A stretch of 35,339 nt of DNA. Origin: Geminicoccaceae bacterium. GTDB lineage: Bacteria > Pseudomonadota > Alphaproteobacteria > Geminicoccales > Geminicoccaceae. The stretch is taken from positions 1 to 35,339 of the forward strand of contig JAGRGG010000033.1 of assembly GCA_020445645.1 (NCBI GenBank). The letters run 5' to 3'. The position numbers and the translations under genes were made by a program. The notes under the pieces were generated by a model. That model searched no databases. It worked only from the letters and a program-made list of their open reading frames with translations, and was not told the DNA's origin. This document shows, in pieces, positions 24,533 to 34,544 of this stretch (positions are counted from its first letter, which is position 1; each line of letters begins with the position of its first letter).

Positions 24533-25344
24533 GCGCTCCTCCGCAGCAGCCAGCCCATGAAGCCCCGCTTTTGCGGGGTGATGAAGCGAAGCTCGCGCTC
24601 CTCGCCGAGGAGCCGCCCGACGGCGTCCGCGTAGGCGCGGCCGGCTTGGCTCTTCTCGTCGAGGATGACGGGCGTGCCGAGATTGGAGGCCTGGAGCACG
24701 GCGCTGTCCTGCGGGATGACGCCGAGCACGGGGATGTGGAGGATTTCCAGCACGTCGTCGAGCTTGAGCATCTCGCCCTTCTCGACCCGGGCCGCGTCGT
24801 AGCGGGTGAGGAGGAGGTGCTGGCGCACGGGCTCGTCGTTCAGTTCGGCGCGCTTCGACTTGCTGGCGAGGATGCCTAAGATCCGGTCGCTGTCGCGGAC
24901 CGAGGACACTTCGGGGTTGGTGACGACGATGGCCTCGTCGGCGTGGTAGAGCGCCATGTAGGCGCCCTTCTCGATCCCGGCCGGGCTGTCGCAGATGATG
25001 AAGTCGAAGTCCTGGCGCAGCTCGTCGATGACCTTCGCCACCCCTTCGCGGGAGAGCGCGTCCTTGTCGCGGGTCTGCGAGGTGGGGAGGATGTAGAGGT
25101 TCTCGATGCGCTTGTCGCGGATCAGCGCCTGATTGAGGCGGATGCCGTCGTTGATCACGTTGATGAAGTCGAAGACGACGCGGCGCTCGCACCCCATGAT
25201 GAGGTCGAGGTTGCGCAGGCCCACGTCGAAGTCGATGACGACGGTCTTCTTGCCGCGCTGGGCGAGGCCCGTGCCGATGGCGGCGGCGCTCGTCGTCTTG
25301 CCGACGCCGCCCTTGCCCGAGGTAACGACGATGACCTTCGCCAA
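24529..25344 (-). CDS. minD: Septum site-determining ATPase MinD
   Basis: A 271-residue MinD, a deviant-Walker ATPase that places MinC on the membrane. The P-loop KGGVGKTTSAAAIG begins at about residue 10, the switch II region is FIICDSPAGIEKGA near 120, and the C-terminal amphipathic membrane-targeting helix is KRGFMGWLLRRSA. The start is a TTG at 25344: GGGAGG lies 6 nt upstream, and the P-loop is only about nine residues in, so no later start is possible and no earlier in-frame ATG is seen. It follows minC by 79 nt and overlaps minE by 4 nt. Confidence 0.96.
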   Translation of the reverse strand: MAKVIVVTSGKGGVGKTTSAAAIGTGLAQRGKKTVVIDFDVGLRNLDLIMGCERRVVFDFINVINDGIRLNQALIRDKRIENLYILPTSQTRDKDALSREGVAKVIDELRQDFDFIICDSPAGIEKGAYMALYHADEAIVVTNPEVSSVRDSDRILGILASKSKRAELNDEPVRQHLLLTRYDAARVEKGEMLKLDDVLEILHIPVLGVIPQDSAVLQASNLGTPVILDEKSQAGRAYADAVGRLLGEERELRFITPQKRGFMGWLLRRSA

Positions 25345-25423
25345 GAGGAACCTCCCTTCGATCCGATGCCGATGATGACCTATCCGTGCGCCCGGTCAAG
25401 CGGCCCGCGTCCCGGCCGCCCGC

Positions 25424-26155
25424 TCAAGAGGGCGTATCGATGACGAGCCGCTCCTGATGGCAGCGGATGCGGACCCGCCTGCCGATGAACCGGGCCTCGA
25501 TCGCCTCGCTCACGAGGTGGATCCCGGCGATCGAGACCAGTTCGGCGTGGAGCTGATCGCAGAAGATCATGGCGCCCTCGTCGCCGTTGATCCCGGCGAA
25601 GGCGCGGCCGCGGAGCGGCGCGTAGACGTGGATGTGCCCGGCGGCCGCCACCTCGGCGCCGTGGCCGACGGGGGCGGTGACGACGAGGTCGCCGCCGTCG
25701 GCCAGGACCTGCTGGCCGCCGCGTACGGGTTGGGCGATGACGAGCCCGCCGCCGGCCTTGCCCTGCGCCGGCGTCTGCGGCTCGCGGCGCTCGGCCGGGT
25801 TGGCGCCGGCGCCGCCCGCGCCGAAGAGGGCGAGGCCGAGCGCGCCCGCGGCGTCGTTCCAGGCGGGGGTGCCGTTCTGGATGCCGACGGGCACCAGCCG
25901 CTGCTGGCGCAGCCGCTCGACCAGATCGCCCAGGTCGTCGGGCGCGCGCTCGCCCAGGACCGCGACGTCGAGGAGGACCGGGGCCGAGCGGAAGAAGTCC
26001 GGCGCGTGGGCGATCTTGTCGAGGAGAAGGCGGAAGAAATCCGGGTCGTCCGGGCGCAAAAGGCGCAGGCAGAGGAGGGTCTGCAACGAGCCGCGCAGCT
26101 GGAAGGGCAGACCCTTGCCCTCCGCCGGCGCCGTCGCCACCCCTGCTTTCTCCAC
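25424..26155 (-). CDS. minC: Septum formation inhibitor MinC
   Basis: A 243-residue MinC that blocks FtsZ ring assembly away from mid-cell. The N-terminal FtsZ-inhibiting domain (LPFQLRGSLQTLLCLRLL onward, about residues 15-115) is joined by an Ala/Gly/Pro-rich linker to the C-terminal beta-helix domain (GHIHVYAPLRGRAFAG, then GDEGAMIFCDQLHAELVSIAG), which dimerises and binds MinD. The GTG start at 26155 has GGAGG at about 11 nt. It is the first gene of the min operon. Confidence 0.95.
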   Translation of the reverse strand: MEKAGVATAPAEGKGLPFQLRGSLQTLLCLRLLRPDDPDFFRLLLDKIAHAPDFFRSAPVLLDVAVLGERAPDDLGDLVERLRQQRLVPVGIQNGTPAWNDAAGALGLALFGAGGAGANPAERREPQTPAQGKAGGGLVIAQPVRGGQQVLADGGDLVVTAPVGHGAEVAAAGHIHVYAPLRGRAFAGINGDEGAMIFCDQLHAELVSIAGIHLVSEAIEARFIGRRVRIRCHQERLVIDTPS

Positions 26156-26240
26156 GGACAGATCCCTCCAAGAGGTCGGACAAAGGCGAGGGCCGCGACC
26201 AAGATCGCGGCATCGACCCTCGGCGTCGACCGGAATGCAT

Positions 26241-26261
26241 CGGCGCCCCGCAAGGGCGCCG
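26241..26261. other. Hairpin between trmFO and minC
   Basis: An 8-bp inverted repeat (CGGCGCCC at 26241-26248 with 26254-26261) sits in the 129-nt gap between the trmFO stop and the minC start. Neither side has an adjacent T run in the needed orientation, so it is not a clear terminator. It could mark the boundary of the two transcripts or leave trmFO and minC as one unit. Confidence 0.4.
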
Positions 26262-26284
26262 GGACGCGGCGGCCCTTTTTAGCC

Positions 26285-27646
26285 TCACGCGACGGATTGG
26301 CAAGAGGCCAGCGCCCGAGGATGCCAGCCGTCGAGGGCGGCGAAGGCGCGCTCGGCGAACGCCCGCTTGCGCGCCTCCTTGCGCACGTCGGGTCCGAGCG
26401 GCGGGAAGAGGCCGAAATTGACGTTCATCGGCTGGAACGTGCCGGCGGAAGCACCCCCGGTGATGTGGGCGACGAGGGCGCCGTGCGCCGTCTCGGGCGG
26501 GGGTGGCGCCAGGGATCCGCCCAGCACCTCGGCCGCCGTGAGAAGGCCCGCGACGAGGCCGACGGCGGCGCTCTCGACGTAGCCCTCGCAGCCGGTGATC
26601 TGCCCGGCAAAGCGCAGGTGCGGCATGGCCCGCAGCCTGAGCGTGCCGTCCAGGACCGCCGGGCTCTTCAGGAACGTGTTGCGGTGCAGGCCGCCGAGGC
26701 GGGCGAAGGTCGCGTTCTCGAGCCCCGGGATCAGGCGGAAGACCCGCGCCTGCTCGGCGTGGCGCAGCTTCGTCTGGAAGCCCACCATGTTGTAGAGGGT
26801 GCCAAGCGCGTTGTCCTGGCGCAGCTGGACGACCGCGTGGGGGCGCCGCCCCGTCCTCGGGTCGACGAGGCCGACGGGCTTCATGGGGCCGAAGCGCAGG
26901 GTCTCCCGCCCCCGCGCCGCCATGACCTCGATCGGCAGGCAGCCCTCGAAGTAGGGGGTGCCCCGCTCCCAGTCCTTGAAGTCGGCGGTCTCGGCGGCGA
27001 GCAGGGCGTCCACGAAGGCCGCGTAGCCGTCCCGGTCGAGGGGGCAGTTCAGGTAGTCGGCCCCGGTCCCCCCCGGCCCCGGCTTGTCGTAGCGCGACTG
27101 GAACCACGCCACGTCGGGGTTCACGCTGTCCTTGTGGACGATGGGGGCGATGGCGTCGAAGAAGGCGAGGCCCTCCTCGCCGGTCGCCGCCCGGATCGCT
27201 TCGGCGAATGCTGGCGAGGTGAGGGGGCCGGTGGCGACGATCGCAAGGCCCGCCTCGGCCCCCGGCAGGCCCGTCACCTCCCCGCGCCGGACCTCGATCA
27301 AGGGGTGCGCCTCGATCCTCGCCCCAACCTCGGCCGAGAAGCCGTCGCGGTCGACGGCGAGCGCGCCGCCCGCCGGGAGCTTGTGCCGGTCGGCGGCCGC
27401 CATGACGAGCGAGCCCAGGCGCCGCATCTCCTCGTGGAGGAGGCCGACGGCGTTGTTGAGGGCGTCGTCGGAGCGGAACGAGTTCGAGCAGACGAGCTCG
27501 GCGAGCCCGCCCGTCTTGTGGGCGTCGGTACCCCGATGCGGGCGCATCTCGCAAAGAACGACGGGCACGCCTTTCTGGGCCATCTGCCAAGCGGCCTCGC
27601 TGCCGGCAAGGCCGCCGCCGACGACGCGGACGCGGGGGGGTGACAC
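26285..27646 (-). CDS. trmFO: tRNA m5U54 methyltransferase TrmFO
   Basis: A 453-residue folate/FAD-dependent enzyme that makes 5-methyluridine at position 54 in the T-loop of tRNAs, using methylene-tetrahydrofolate instead of S-adenosylmethionine. FAD binding is at the N-terminus ([18 protein letters not shown]). The two conserved cysteines are in [11 protein letters not shown] near residue 53 and in [14 protein letters not shown] near 350; [20 protein letters not shown] is the family's C-terminal block. Length is normal. The GTG start at 27646 is preceded by AGGAG at 9 nt. It is divergent from a DUF985 cupin and upstream of minC. Confidence 0.96.
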   Translation of the reverse strand: MSPPRVRVVGGGLAGSEAAWQMAQKGVPVVLCEMRPHRGTDAHKTGGLAELVCSNSFRSDDALNNAVGLLHEEMRRLGSLVMAAADRHKLPAGGALAVDRDGFSAEVGARIEAHPLIEVRRGEVTGLPGAEAGLAIVATGPLTSPAFAEAIRAATGEEGLAFFDAIAPIVHKDSVNPDVAWFQSRYDKPGPGGTGADYLNCPLDRDGYAAFVDALLAAETADFKDWERGTPYFEGCLPIEVMAARGRETLRFGPMKPVGLVDPRTGRRPHAVVQLRQDNALGTLYNMVGFQTKLRHAEQARVFRLIPGLENATFARLGGLHRNTFLKSPAVLDGTLRLRAMPHLRFAGQITGCEGYVESAAVGLVAGLLTAAEVLGGSLAPPPPETAHGALVAHITGGASAGTFQPMNVNFGLFPPLGPDVRKEARKRAFAERAFAALDGWHPRALASCQSVA

Positions 27647-27725
27647 GGGGCAGGGCTCCTTCCATCGGGAACGGCGGGGTGCTAAGGGTGGGGCAAGGTG
27701 CTGGCAAGCTCAAGGGAGCCGTGGC

Positions 27726-28142
27726 ATGGACCCGGACCGGATCATCGAGGCCCTGACGATGCAGCCCCACCCCGAGGGCGGACACTACGCCGAGACTTAC
27801 GCCGAGCGTGGGGACGGCGGGCGGGGCGCGCTCACGGCGATCTACTTTCTCCTCCGGGCGGGGGAGCGTTCGCATTGGCACAAGGTCGACGCCGTCGAAG
27901 TCTGGCTCTGGCACGCGGGCGCGCCCCTGGCGCTGGAGGTGCGGGGCGGCGATGCTCCCCGCGGCCACCACCGTCTCGGCCCCGCGATCGACGCCGGCGA
28001 GCGGCCGCAGGCGGTGGTGCCGAAGGGGGCGTGGCAGGCGGCGCGAAGCCTCGGCGCCTGGACGCTCGTCTCCTGCGTCGTGGCCCCGGGCTTCACCTTC
28101 GCCGGGCTCGAACTGCCCGACGACCCCGCCTTCGTCCCTTGA
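27726..28142 (+). CDS. DUF985 cupin-fold protein
   Basis: A 138-residue cupin of the DUF985 (COG3542) family, predicted to bind a small sugar or metal but of unknown role. Blocks are LTMQPHPEGGHYAETYAE, TAIYFLLRAGERSHWHKVDA with the cupin His pair, EVWLWHAGAPLAL and VVPKGAWQAARSLGAWTLVS. The ATG at 27726 follows AAGGGAG at good spacing. It is divergent from trmFO and convergent with the GtrA-like gene, only 9 nt separating their stops; a short dyad TTGAAA/TTTCAA spans that junction. Confidence 0.88.
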   Translation: MDPDRIIEALTMQPHPEGGHYAETYAERGDGGRGALTAIYFLLRAGERSHWHKVDAVEVWLWHAGAPLALEVRGGDAPRGHHRLGPAIDAGERPQAVVPKGAWQAARSLGAWTLVSCVVAPGFTFAGLELPDDPAFVP

Positions 28143-28151
28143 AAAGGGGTT

Positions 28152-28739
28152 TCAAACGGTTTCGGGGATACGGCGGACCGACGCGCGCGGCGGCAGGGGG
28201 CGGCTGGACGGCGGCTTGGTAGGCGAGGCTTGGCCCGTGGGTTGATCGCCGAAGGTCCACAGGCGGTGGACGACGAAGTTCCAGAAGAACAGCGTGAAGG
28301 TGGCGAGAACCTGCGCCGCCAGATAGGGCAGGCCGATGAGGTCGAGGCCAACGGCGACGACGAAGCTGTTCAAGGTGAGGCCGACCGTCGCCGCGACGGC
28401 GAAGCGCGGGATGCCCCGCCGGTGCGGCGTCGACCGCCGGAAGACGAAGTTGCGCCGCAGCACGTAGTTGGTGCCGGCCCCGGCGACGAATGCCACGACC
28501 GCCGCCGCGAGGGCGGCGGTGCCGAGCCCTTCGACGAGGAGGAGGAGGAGCGCGTACTGCAGCCCGGTTGCGAGGAGGCTGGCGCCGAGGAACCGGCCGG
28601 TTTCCCGCAGCAGGGCGGCGAGCCCGGCGGGCGGATCGCCCGCCTTGAGGGCGCCGGGGCGAAAGCGGGTCGCGGCGCTTCGCCACGGGCGGCCCCGTCG
28701 CGGCGTGGTCGACGTGGTGGCGGGGAAGGTGGCCGTCAC
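28152..28739 (-). CDS. GtrA-like membrane protein
   Basis: A 195-residue small membrane protein of the GtrA family (PF04138), whose members help move undecaprenyl-phosphate-linked sugars across the membrane or take part in cell-wall glycosylation. It has four hydrophobic segments with family blocks FLGASLLATGLQYALLLLL, GAGTNYVLRRNFVFRR, FFWNFVVHRLWTF, and a basic N-terminal region. The GTG at 28739 (AAGGGA upstream) is used because the 17 extra residues of a longer GTG start at 28790 have no ribosome binding site. No glycosyltransferase partner is encoded nearby, so its role here is open. Confidence 0.78.
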   Translation of the reverse strand: MTATFPATTSTTPRRGRPWRSAATRFRPGALKAGDPPAGLAALLRETGRFLGASLLATGLQYALLLLLVEGLGTAALAAAVVAFVAGAGTNYVLRRNFVFRRSTPHRRGIPRFAVAATVGLTLNSFVVAVGLDLIGLPYLAAQVLATFTLFFWNFVVHRLWTFGDQPTGQASPTKPPSSRPLPPRASVRRIPETV

Positions 28740-28872
28740 GGCATCCCTTTTGGGCGATGATGAGGCGTTGCAACGTGTCTTTGGGGACACGCTTACGGAA
28801 CGAGGACGAGGCCGGCAGCCGGCTTATTCCGTCCCCGTGCCGGCAAGAGCGAAAAAACCGCCGGACTGTAGG

Positions 28873-30111
28873 TCAGGCCGACGATTCCCGGCCGGGGCCG
28901 ACCAGCATGGCGCAGACGAGGCTGCACAGGACGAAGCCGGCGATGACGGTGAAGATGCGGTCGCCGTGGCCGTGGTCGAGGAGGGCGCCCATGAGGACGG
29001 GGGCCAGCGTGGCGCCGAGGTCGAGGCCGGAATAGACGAAGCCGAAGACCCGGCCGGTGGCGCCGGGCGGGGCCGCGCGGCGGACGAGGAGGTCGCGCGA
29101 CGGCGTCGTCATCCCCAGGAGCGCGCCGGCCCCGGCGGCGAGCGCGTAGATCCCCCAGGCCGGCAGGAAGGGCAGGCCGAGGAGCCAGACGAGCCCGGCC
29201 GCCAGGACGAGGCCGACGCCGATGATCGCCTGCAGGCGCACGCCCCGGTCGGCGAGGTGGCCGCCGACGAGGGTGCCGGCGGCGCTGCCGAGCATGAGGG
29301 CGGTGACGGCGGCACCCGCCGCGAGCGCGTCCATGCCGCGCAGGCGCTCGAAGCCGAGCGGCATGAAGGTCTGCAGCCCGAGCAGCACGAGGGATACGAA
29401 GATGAAGAAGGCGAAGCACATGAGGATCGACGGGTGGGAGACGAGGCGGAGGTAGTCGATGGTGGCCGACCCCCGCGACTTCCCCGGAACGGCGGCGAGG
29501 AGCGGGGTTTCGAGCCGCGCCCGGCCGGCCGCGACGAAGAAGGACAGCCCGAAGCCGATGAGGGCCGCGACGACGAGGGCCGTCCGCCAGCCGGCGACGC
29601 CCGCGATCCCCGCCATGGCGATGGGGGCCAGCGCCCAGCCCACCGAGCCGCCGACCGTGTGGATGCCATACGCCCGGCCGAGCCTGCCGGGGCTCACGTG
29701 GTGGCTCAAGATCGCGTAGTCGGCGGGGTGGAAGACGCTGTTGCCGAGGCCCATGAGGACGACCGCCGGGAGGAGGAAGGCGAAGGTCGGGGCCAGGGCC
29801 GCGATCAGCGCGCCGACGCCGAGGAGGGCGAGGCCCACGGTGAGCACCCGGCCGCCGCCGAAACGGTCGACGAGGATCCCGGCGAAGGCCTGGGCGACGC
29901 CGGAGACGGCGAAGAACACGGCGAGGAGCAGACCGAGCCGCGTGGCGGAGACGGCGAAGGCGTCGATGAGCCAGGGGAAGAGGGAGGGCAGGACGAGCTG
30001 GAAGAAGTGGCTGCCGCCGTGCGCGACGCCGATCGTGCCGATCACTTGGCCATCGCGCCCGAGGCCGAAATTCGGGCCGTGCGTGAGGGTGGAGGCGGAC
30101 TCGAAGGCCAT
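28873..30111 (-). CDS. MFS transporter, FsR-like
   Basis: A 412-residue major facilitator protein with about 12 membrane segments, resembling the fosmidomycin-resistance (FsR) branch of drug efflux proteins. Supporting blocks are VAHGGSHFFQLVLPSLFPWL near residue 28, the loop 2-3 motif AGILVDRFGGGRVL, GLGNSVFHPADYAILSHHV near 105 and GRAYGIHTVGGSVGWALAP in the first half, with HLADRGVRLQAIIGVG in the second. The ATG at 30111 lies 8 nt beyond the ppx stop, so it is probably co-transcribed with ppk-ppx. Substrate unknown; export is the family habit. Confidence 0.88.
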   Translation of the reverse strand: MAFESASTLTHGPNFGLGRDGQVIGTIGVAHGGSHFFQLVLPSLFPWLIDAFAVSATRLGLLLAVFFAVSGVAQAFAGILVDRFGGGRVLTVGLALLGVGALIAALAPTFAFLLPAVVLMGLGNSVFHPADYAILSHHVSPGRLGRAYGIHTVGGSVGWALAPIAMAGIAGVAGWRTALVVAALIGFGLSFFVAAGRARLETPLLAAVPGKSRGSATIDYLRLVSHPSILMCFAFFIFVSLVLLGLQTFMPLGFERLRGMDALAAGAAVTALMLGSAAGTLVGGHLADRGVRLQAIIGVGLVLAAGLVWLLGLPFLPAWGIYALAAGAGALLGMTTPSRDLLVRRAAPPGATGRVFGFVYSGLDLGATLAPVLMGALLDHGHGDRIFTVIAGFVLCSLVCAMLVGPGRESSA

Positions 30112-30119
30112 GCGGGGGC

Positions 30120-31619
30120 TCAATCGCTCGTGGTGGAGGGGGAAACGACGCGGATCTCGGCGCGCCGGAGGCCCAGCGCCTTGGCGAGCGACTTCAGGCA
30201 GGCGCGGACCGGCTCGCTGTCGGGCAGGGCGGCGTCGGTGCCGACTTCGAGGCGGACGACGTCCGGCCCGATCCGCAGCCTCGCCTGACCCAGAAGGGCC
30301 GGGACGCTGCCCGAGAAGCGGTAGCCGAGCCGCATCGCGCGACCCAGCACCTGCGCCCGCCCGCGTTCCCGCGCCGCGAGCAGCGAGAGCGCCGGCTGCA
30401 GGGACGGCTCGTCGTCGCGCCCGTCGTAGCGGGCGTGGACGATGGCGGCCAGATGCACCCGCTCCTTGTGGTCGAGGCCGATGAAGGGCAATTGCGAGAG
30501 CCTGTGGAAGGTGTCGGTCGCCCGCACGTCGGGGTGGTCGCGCCAGCCGATGTCGGAGAGTTCGCAGGCGGCGTGGCGCAGCCGGGTCTCGGCCGGGGTC
30601 TCGTCGATGAACAGGGCGTCGGTCCAGCGGATCATCGCGGGGCCGATCTCCGGCACCCGGGCGCGGGGGCGGCCGAAGTCGCGGGCGCCGGCGTTGAGCG
30701 GGTCCTGGGTTCGTTCGTGTTCGGGCAGGGTGGCGTAGAGCCAGCCCTCGCGCACGCCGAGCGCCGAGAAGACGATCCGCTCCGGGGCGAGTCGCTTGAG
30801 GACGCGGTCGAGGACGAGCGCCGCCGCCGCGACCTGCGGCACGCGGCGAGGCGGCACGCCCGGAAGGCCCGCCGCCTCGCCCGCCGCGACGCCGCGCAGC
30901 GCCTTCGTGAGCGCCCGCGCCTTCTTGAAGGGGATCTCGTAGCCGTGGACGTTGTGGAGGGGTGCGTCGTCCATCGCCATGTGGACCCGGGCGAGCGCCC
31001 GCCAGCTGCCGCCGACGGCGTAGAAGGTGTCGATCCCGCCCTTCGGGAGGGCGTCCTTCAAGAGCCGGTCGACCGCGGCCTTCGCAACGTCGGGCCCCCG
31101 CGCCAGGAGAGGGTCGACGCGAAGGGTGCCGAGCGGCAGGCTGATCAGGTCGTCCGTGACCTCGCCCCTGTGGATGCTGCAAAGCTCCAGGCTGCCGCCG
31201 CCGAGGTCGCCCATGAGGCCGTGCGCCGCGTAGAAGCCGGACGCGACGCCGAGCGCCGCCATCCGCGCCTCCTCCTCGCCGGAGAGGATGCGCATCTCGC
31301 AGCCGGCCCGCGCGCGCGCGGCCTCGACCAGGGCGGGGCCGTTGCCGGCGCGGCGCACGGCCTCGGTGGCGATCACGTCGATCCGAACGGCACGCATCGC
31401 CCGCGCGATGCCGACGAAGCGCTCCAGCGCCTTCAAAGTGCATTCGAACGCGCTCGACGGCAGCTCCCCCGTGGCGTCGAGCGCCTTGCCGAGGCCGCAG
31501 AGCGACTTCTCGTTGAAGCGCGGGAAGGGGGAGCGGGCGTGACGGTCGTAGACGACGAGGCGGATCGAGTTGGAACCGATGTCGATGACGGCGACGGGGG
31601 CGGCGTCGTCCCCGCTCAT
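30120..31619 (-). CDS. ppx: Exopolyphosphatase / Ppx-GppA phosphatase
   Basis: A 499-residue Ppx/GppA-family enzyme of the sugar-kinase/Hsp70 fold, expected to release phosphate from polyphosphate (or hydrolyse pppGpp). The phosphate-1 motif [16 protein letters not shown] is at about residues 9-24, [15 protein letters not shown] near 112, and the phosphate-2 motif [13 protein letters not shown] near 135. The second half (from about residue 300) has the HD-like helical domain of long Ppx proteins. The ATG at 31619 overlaps the ppk stop by 4 nt, so synthesis and breakdown of polyphosphate are encoded together. GppA activity cannot be excluded. Confidence 0.92.
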   Translation of the reverse strand: MSGDDAAPVAVIDIGSNSIRLVVYDRHARSPFPRFNEKSLCGLGKALDATGELPSSAFECTLKALERFVGIARAMRAVRIDVIATEAVRRAGNGPALVEAARARAGCEMRILSGEEEARMAALGVASGFYAAHGLMGDLGGGSLELCSIHRGEVTDDLISLPLGTLRVDPLLARGPDVAKAAVDRLLKDALPKGGIDTFYAVGGSWRALARVHMAMDDAPLHNVHGYEIPFKKARALTKALRGVAAGEAAGLPGVPPRRVPQVAAAALVLDRVLKRLAPERIVFSALGVREGWLYATLPEHERTQDPLNAGARDFGRPRARVPEIGPAMIRWTDALFIDETPAETRLRHAACELSDIGWRDHPDVRATDTFHRLSQLPFIGLDHKERVHLAAIVHARYDGRDDEPSLQPALSLLAARERGRAQVLGRAMRLGYRFSGSVPALLGQARLRIGPDVVRLEVGTDAALPDSEPVRACLKSLAKALGLRRAEIRVVSPSTTSD

Positions 31620-33916
31620 GCCTTCGCTCCCTGCTTCTTGCCGTTCGCGGGGCGGCCGGCCCCGTTCTCGTGCCCCCGGCCGAGGTCGAGCTTGCCGACC
31701 CCCTTCTGGCGGAGCGCGCTGCCGCGCCCCGACAGGCTCGGGTTCGTCATGAAGTAGCGGTGCGCCGAGAAGCTGTCCTCGCCGTGGGTGCGGACGCGCT
31801 GGTAGTGCCCGTCGGCCTTCAGCAGCCAGGAGGACGCGCGGTCCTTCAGGTTGGCGATCATGATCTGCGCCATGATCTGGCTGTGGACGGTGTCGTTCTC
31901 GATCGGGACCAGCAACTCGACCCGGCGCGACAGGTTGCGCTGCATCCAGTCGGCCGAGGAGATGAAGACCTTCGCCTTGCGCGACGGCAGGCCGTGGCCG
32001 TTGCCGAAGCAGACGATGCGCGAGTGCTCGAGGAAGCGGCCGACGATGCTCTTCACCCGGATGTTCTCGGAGAGGCCGGGCACGCCGGGACGCAGGCAGC
32101 AGATGCCGCGGATGATGAGGTCGATCTTCACCCCCGCCTGGCTCGCCTGGTAGAGGGCGCGTATCGTCTGCTCGTCGACGAGGGCGTTGAGCTTCGCCCA
32201 GATCGCCCCCTTGCGCCCGGCGCGCGCGTGGTCGATCTCGGCCTGGATCAATTTGAGGAGGGTCGAGCGCAGGGTGAGCGGCGCCACCGCCAGCCGTTCC
32301 AGGTTGTCGGGCTCGGCGTAGCCGGTCATGAAGTTGAAGGCGCGGGCGGCGTCGCGGCCGAGCGCCGGGCCGCAGGTGAAAAACGACAGGTCCGTGTAGA
32401 TCTTGGCGGTGATCGGGTGGTAGTTGCCGGTGCCGAAATGGACGTAGGTGCGCAGGCCCTGCGGCTCGCGGCGCACGACCATCGACACCTTCGCGTGGGT
32501 CTTCATGGCGATGAAGCCGTAGACCACCTGGACGCCCGCGCGCTCCAGGTTGCGCGCCCAGCGGATGTTCTGCTCCTCGTCGAAGCGGGCCTTCAGCTCG
32601 ACCAGCGCCGTCACCGACTTGCCCGCCTCCGCCGCCTCGATGAGGGCGGCGACGATCGGCGAATCGTCGCTCGTGCGATAGAGCGTCTGCTTGATGGCGA
32701 CGACGGCGGGGTCGCGCGCCGCCTGCCAGACGAACTGGACGACGACCTCGAAGCTCTCGTAGGGGTGGTGGACGATGAGGTCCTTTTGCCGGATCGCGGC
32801 GAAGCAGTCGCCGCCGAACTCTTTGATGCGCTCGGGGTAGCGGGGCGCGTAGGGCTGGAAGATGAGGTCCGGGCGGTCCTTGCCGATGAGCGCCTTCGTG
32901 TCGACGAGCCCCAGCATCCCTTCCATGGAGAACACGTCCGCCTTGCCGACGTGGATGTGGTCGATCAGGAACGCCCGCAGGTGCTCCGGCATCTCGGCGT
33001 CGATCGTGAGCCGGATGACGCTGCCCCGCCGCCGGCGCTTCAGGAGCGTCTCGAACAGGCGGACCAGATCCTCCGCCTCCTCCTCGACCTCGATGTCGCT
33101 GTCGCGGATGACCCGAAAGTAGCCGATGCCGCGCAGGGTGAAGCGGGGGAAGAGGATCTCGACGTGGTCCTGGATCACCTGCTCCAGGCGCACGTAGCGC
33201 TGGCCTTCGGGCAGGCGGACGAAGCGGCCGAGCTTGCCCGGCATCAGGATGAGGCCGATGAGCGGGTCGCCGTTCGGCCGCCCCAGCTCCATGACGAGGC
33301 CAATCCCGGTGTTCTGGATGAAGGGGAAGGGGTGGGCGGGGTCGATGGCGATCGGCGTGAGGACGGCCAGGATCTCGTCGATGAAGTAGTCCTTCAGCCA
33401 CGCCCGTTCCTCGCCCGTCAGCTCCTTCGAGTCGAGGACGTGGAGCCCGTGCGCGCGCATCTGTCGGGACAGGTCGTGCCAGCAGCGCTGCTGGCCGGCC
33501 ATCAGCTCCTCCACCTTGGCATTGATGGCGACGAGCTGCTCCGAGGGGGTGAGCCCGTCCTGGCTGATCGTCGTCACCCCGGCGTTGGCCAGCGCCTTCA
33601 ATCCCGCGACGCGGACCATGTAGAACTCGTCGAGGTTGGAGGCCGAGATCGAGAGGAAGCGCAGGCGCTCCAGGAGCGGGTGCGCCGGGTTTTCCGCCTC
33701 CTCCAGCACCCGGTCGTTGAAGGCGAGCCAGGACAGCTCGCGGTTGATGAAGTGCTCAGCGCGGACGGCGATGGCGCCCGGGACGGCGGCCGGCTGGTTG
33801 GTCGCCGCCCGTTCCTCCTGCTCGTGGATGATGTCGCCCTCGAGCTCGGCCAGCGGCATCTCGACGACCGCCGCGCCCTCCGCCTCCTCGCCCAACGCCT
33901 TGTCCGCGTCCGTCAC
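31616..33916 (-). CDS. ppk: Polyphosphate kinase 1
   Basis: A 766-residue PPK1 that builds inorganic polyphosphate from ATP. It begins with an acidic N-terminal tail, then the N domain ([20 protein letters not shown] near residue 50, a family hallmark), the H domain, and the two phospholipase-D-like C domains. The catalytic His equivalents are in [16 protein letters not shown] (phospho-His) and [16 protein letters not shown]. The C-terminal tail is Gly/Lys-rich. The GTG at 33916 has GAGG 12 nt upstream. It overlaps ppx by 4 nt and is divergent from sixA. Confidence 0.96.
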   Translation of the reverse strand: MTDADKALGEEAEGAAVVEMPLAELEGDIIHEQEERAATNQPAAVPGAIAVRAEHFINRELSWLAFNDRVLEEAENPAHPLLERLRFLSISASNLDEFYMVRVAGLKALANAGVTTISQDGLTPSEQLVAINAKVEELMAGQQRCWHDLSRQMRAHGLHVLDSKELTGEERAWLKDYFIDEILAVLTPIAIDPAHPFPFIQNTGIGLVMELGRPNGDPLIGLILMPGKLGRFVRLPEGQRYVRLEQVIQDHVEILFPRFTLRGIGYFRVIRDSDIEVEEEAEDLVRLFETLLKRRRRGSVIRLTIDAEMPEHLRAFLIDHIHVGKADVFSMEGMLGLVDTKALIGKDRPDLIFQPYAPRYPERIKEFGGDCFAAIRQKDLIVHHPYESFEVVVQFVWQAARDPAVVAIKQTLYRTSDDSPIVAALIEAAEAGKSVTALVELKARFDEEQNIRWARNLERAGVQVVYGFIAMKTHAKVSMVVRREPQGLRTYVHFGTGNYHPITAKIYTDLSFFTCGPALGRDAARAFNFMTGYAEPDNLERLAVAPLTLRSTLLKLIQAEIDHARAGRKGAIWAKLNALVDEQTIRALYQASQAGVKIDLIIRGICCLRPGVPGLSENIRVKSIVGRFLEHSRIVCFGNGHGLPSRKAKVFISSADWMQRNLSRRVELLVPIENDTVHSQIMAQIMIANLKDRASSWLLKADGHYQRVRTHGEDSFSAHRYFMTNPSLSGRGSALRQKGVGKLDLGRGHENGAGRPANGKKQGAKA

Positions 33917-33987
33917 CGTTTCGACCTCGCTGCCGTCCTCTGCCGCACCATGTATGAACCACCATAAACCGCGAAGGGTACCGTGTC

Positions 33988-34509
33988 ATGGCCGCGCGCG
34001 AACTCCTCCTCCTTCGCCACGCGAAGTCGCGCCAGGGCGGGCCGGGGGTGAACGATCACAACCGTGCTCTGGCCCCAAGCGGCCTGGAGGACGCCCCTCG
34101 CGTGGGGGCTTACCTCAAAGGGGCGGGCCTCGTTCCGGACCGGGTGCTGACGTCGAGCGCCACCCGCGCACGGCAGACGACGGACCTCGTGCTGAAGGCG
34201 GCCGGCTTCGAGGGCGAGCCGAAGGTTCGTACTGAACTCTACCTTGCCAAGCCCCCCGCCATCCTCGCCGCCGTCCGCGGTCTGCCCAATGGCTGCCGCC
34301 GGGCCATGCTGGTGGGCCACAACCCGGGGCTGGAGCAGGCAACCCTCAAGCTCGTCGGGGACGGACCGCCCGACCTCGTCGATGCCGTGCGCGAGAAGTT
34401 TCCCACGGCGGCCCTGGTCCATCTGGTCTTCCAGGCCGACGCCTGGGGCGAGGCCGGCTTCGGCAAGGGCAGCCTGCAAGCCTTCGTCCGCCCGCGCGAC
34501 CTTGGTTGA
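33988..34509 (+). CDS. sixA: SixA-like histidine phosphatase
   Basis: A 173-residue short histidine phosphatase of the SixA group, which removes phosphate from phospho-histidine in phosphorelay or PTS proteins. The catalytic motif LLLLRHAKSRQG is at about residues 6-17, SSATRARQTTDLV near 56 carries the second Arg, and MLVGHNPGLEQ near 107 carries the second His. No signal peptide, so cytoplasmic. It is divergent from ppk (71 nt). The SixA target here is not evident; no histidine kinase or PTS gene is in the window. Confidence 0.88.
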   Translation: MAARELLLLRHAKSRQGGPGVNDHNRALAPSGLEDAPRVGAYLKGAGLVPDRVLTSSATRARQTTDLVLKAAGFEGEPKVRTELYLAKPPAILAAVRGLPNGCRRAMLVGHNPGLEQATLKLVGDGPPDLVDAVREKFPTAALVHLVFQADAWGEAGFGKGSLQAFVRPRDLG

Positions 34510-34544
34510 GGCGCGTTGGTTGAAAGTTTCAAAGGGAAGGAAAG

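Noticed and set aside
28468-30288. 606-codon plus-strand frame
   Set aside because: Antisense to the GtrA-like and MFS genes, low-complexity acidic product, no family features.
31670-33967. 765-codon plus-strand frame
   Set aside because: Antisense to ppk over its whole length. The ppk frame has all family motifs and overlaps ppx in the usual way.
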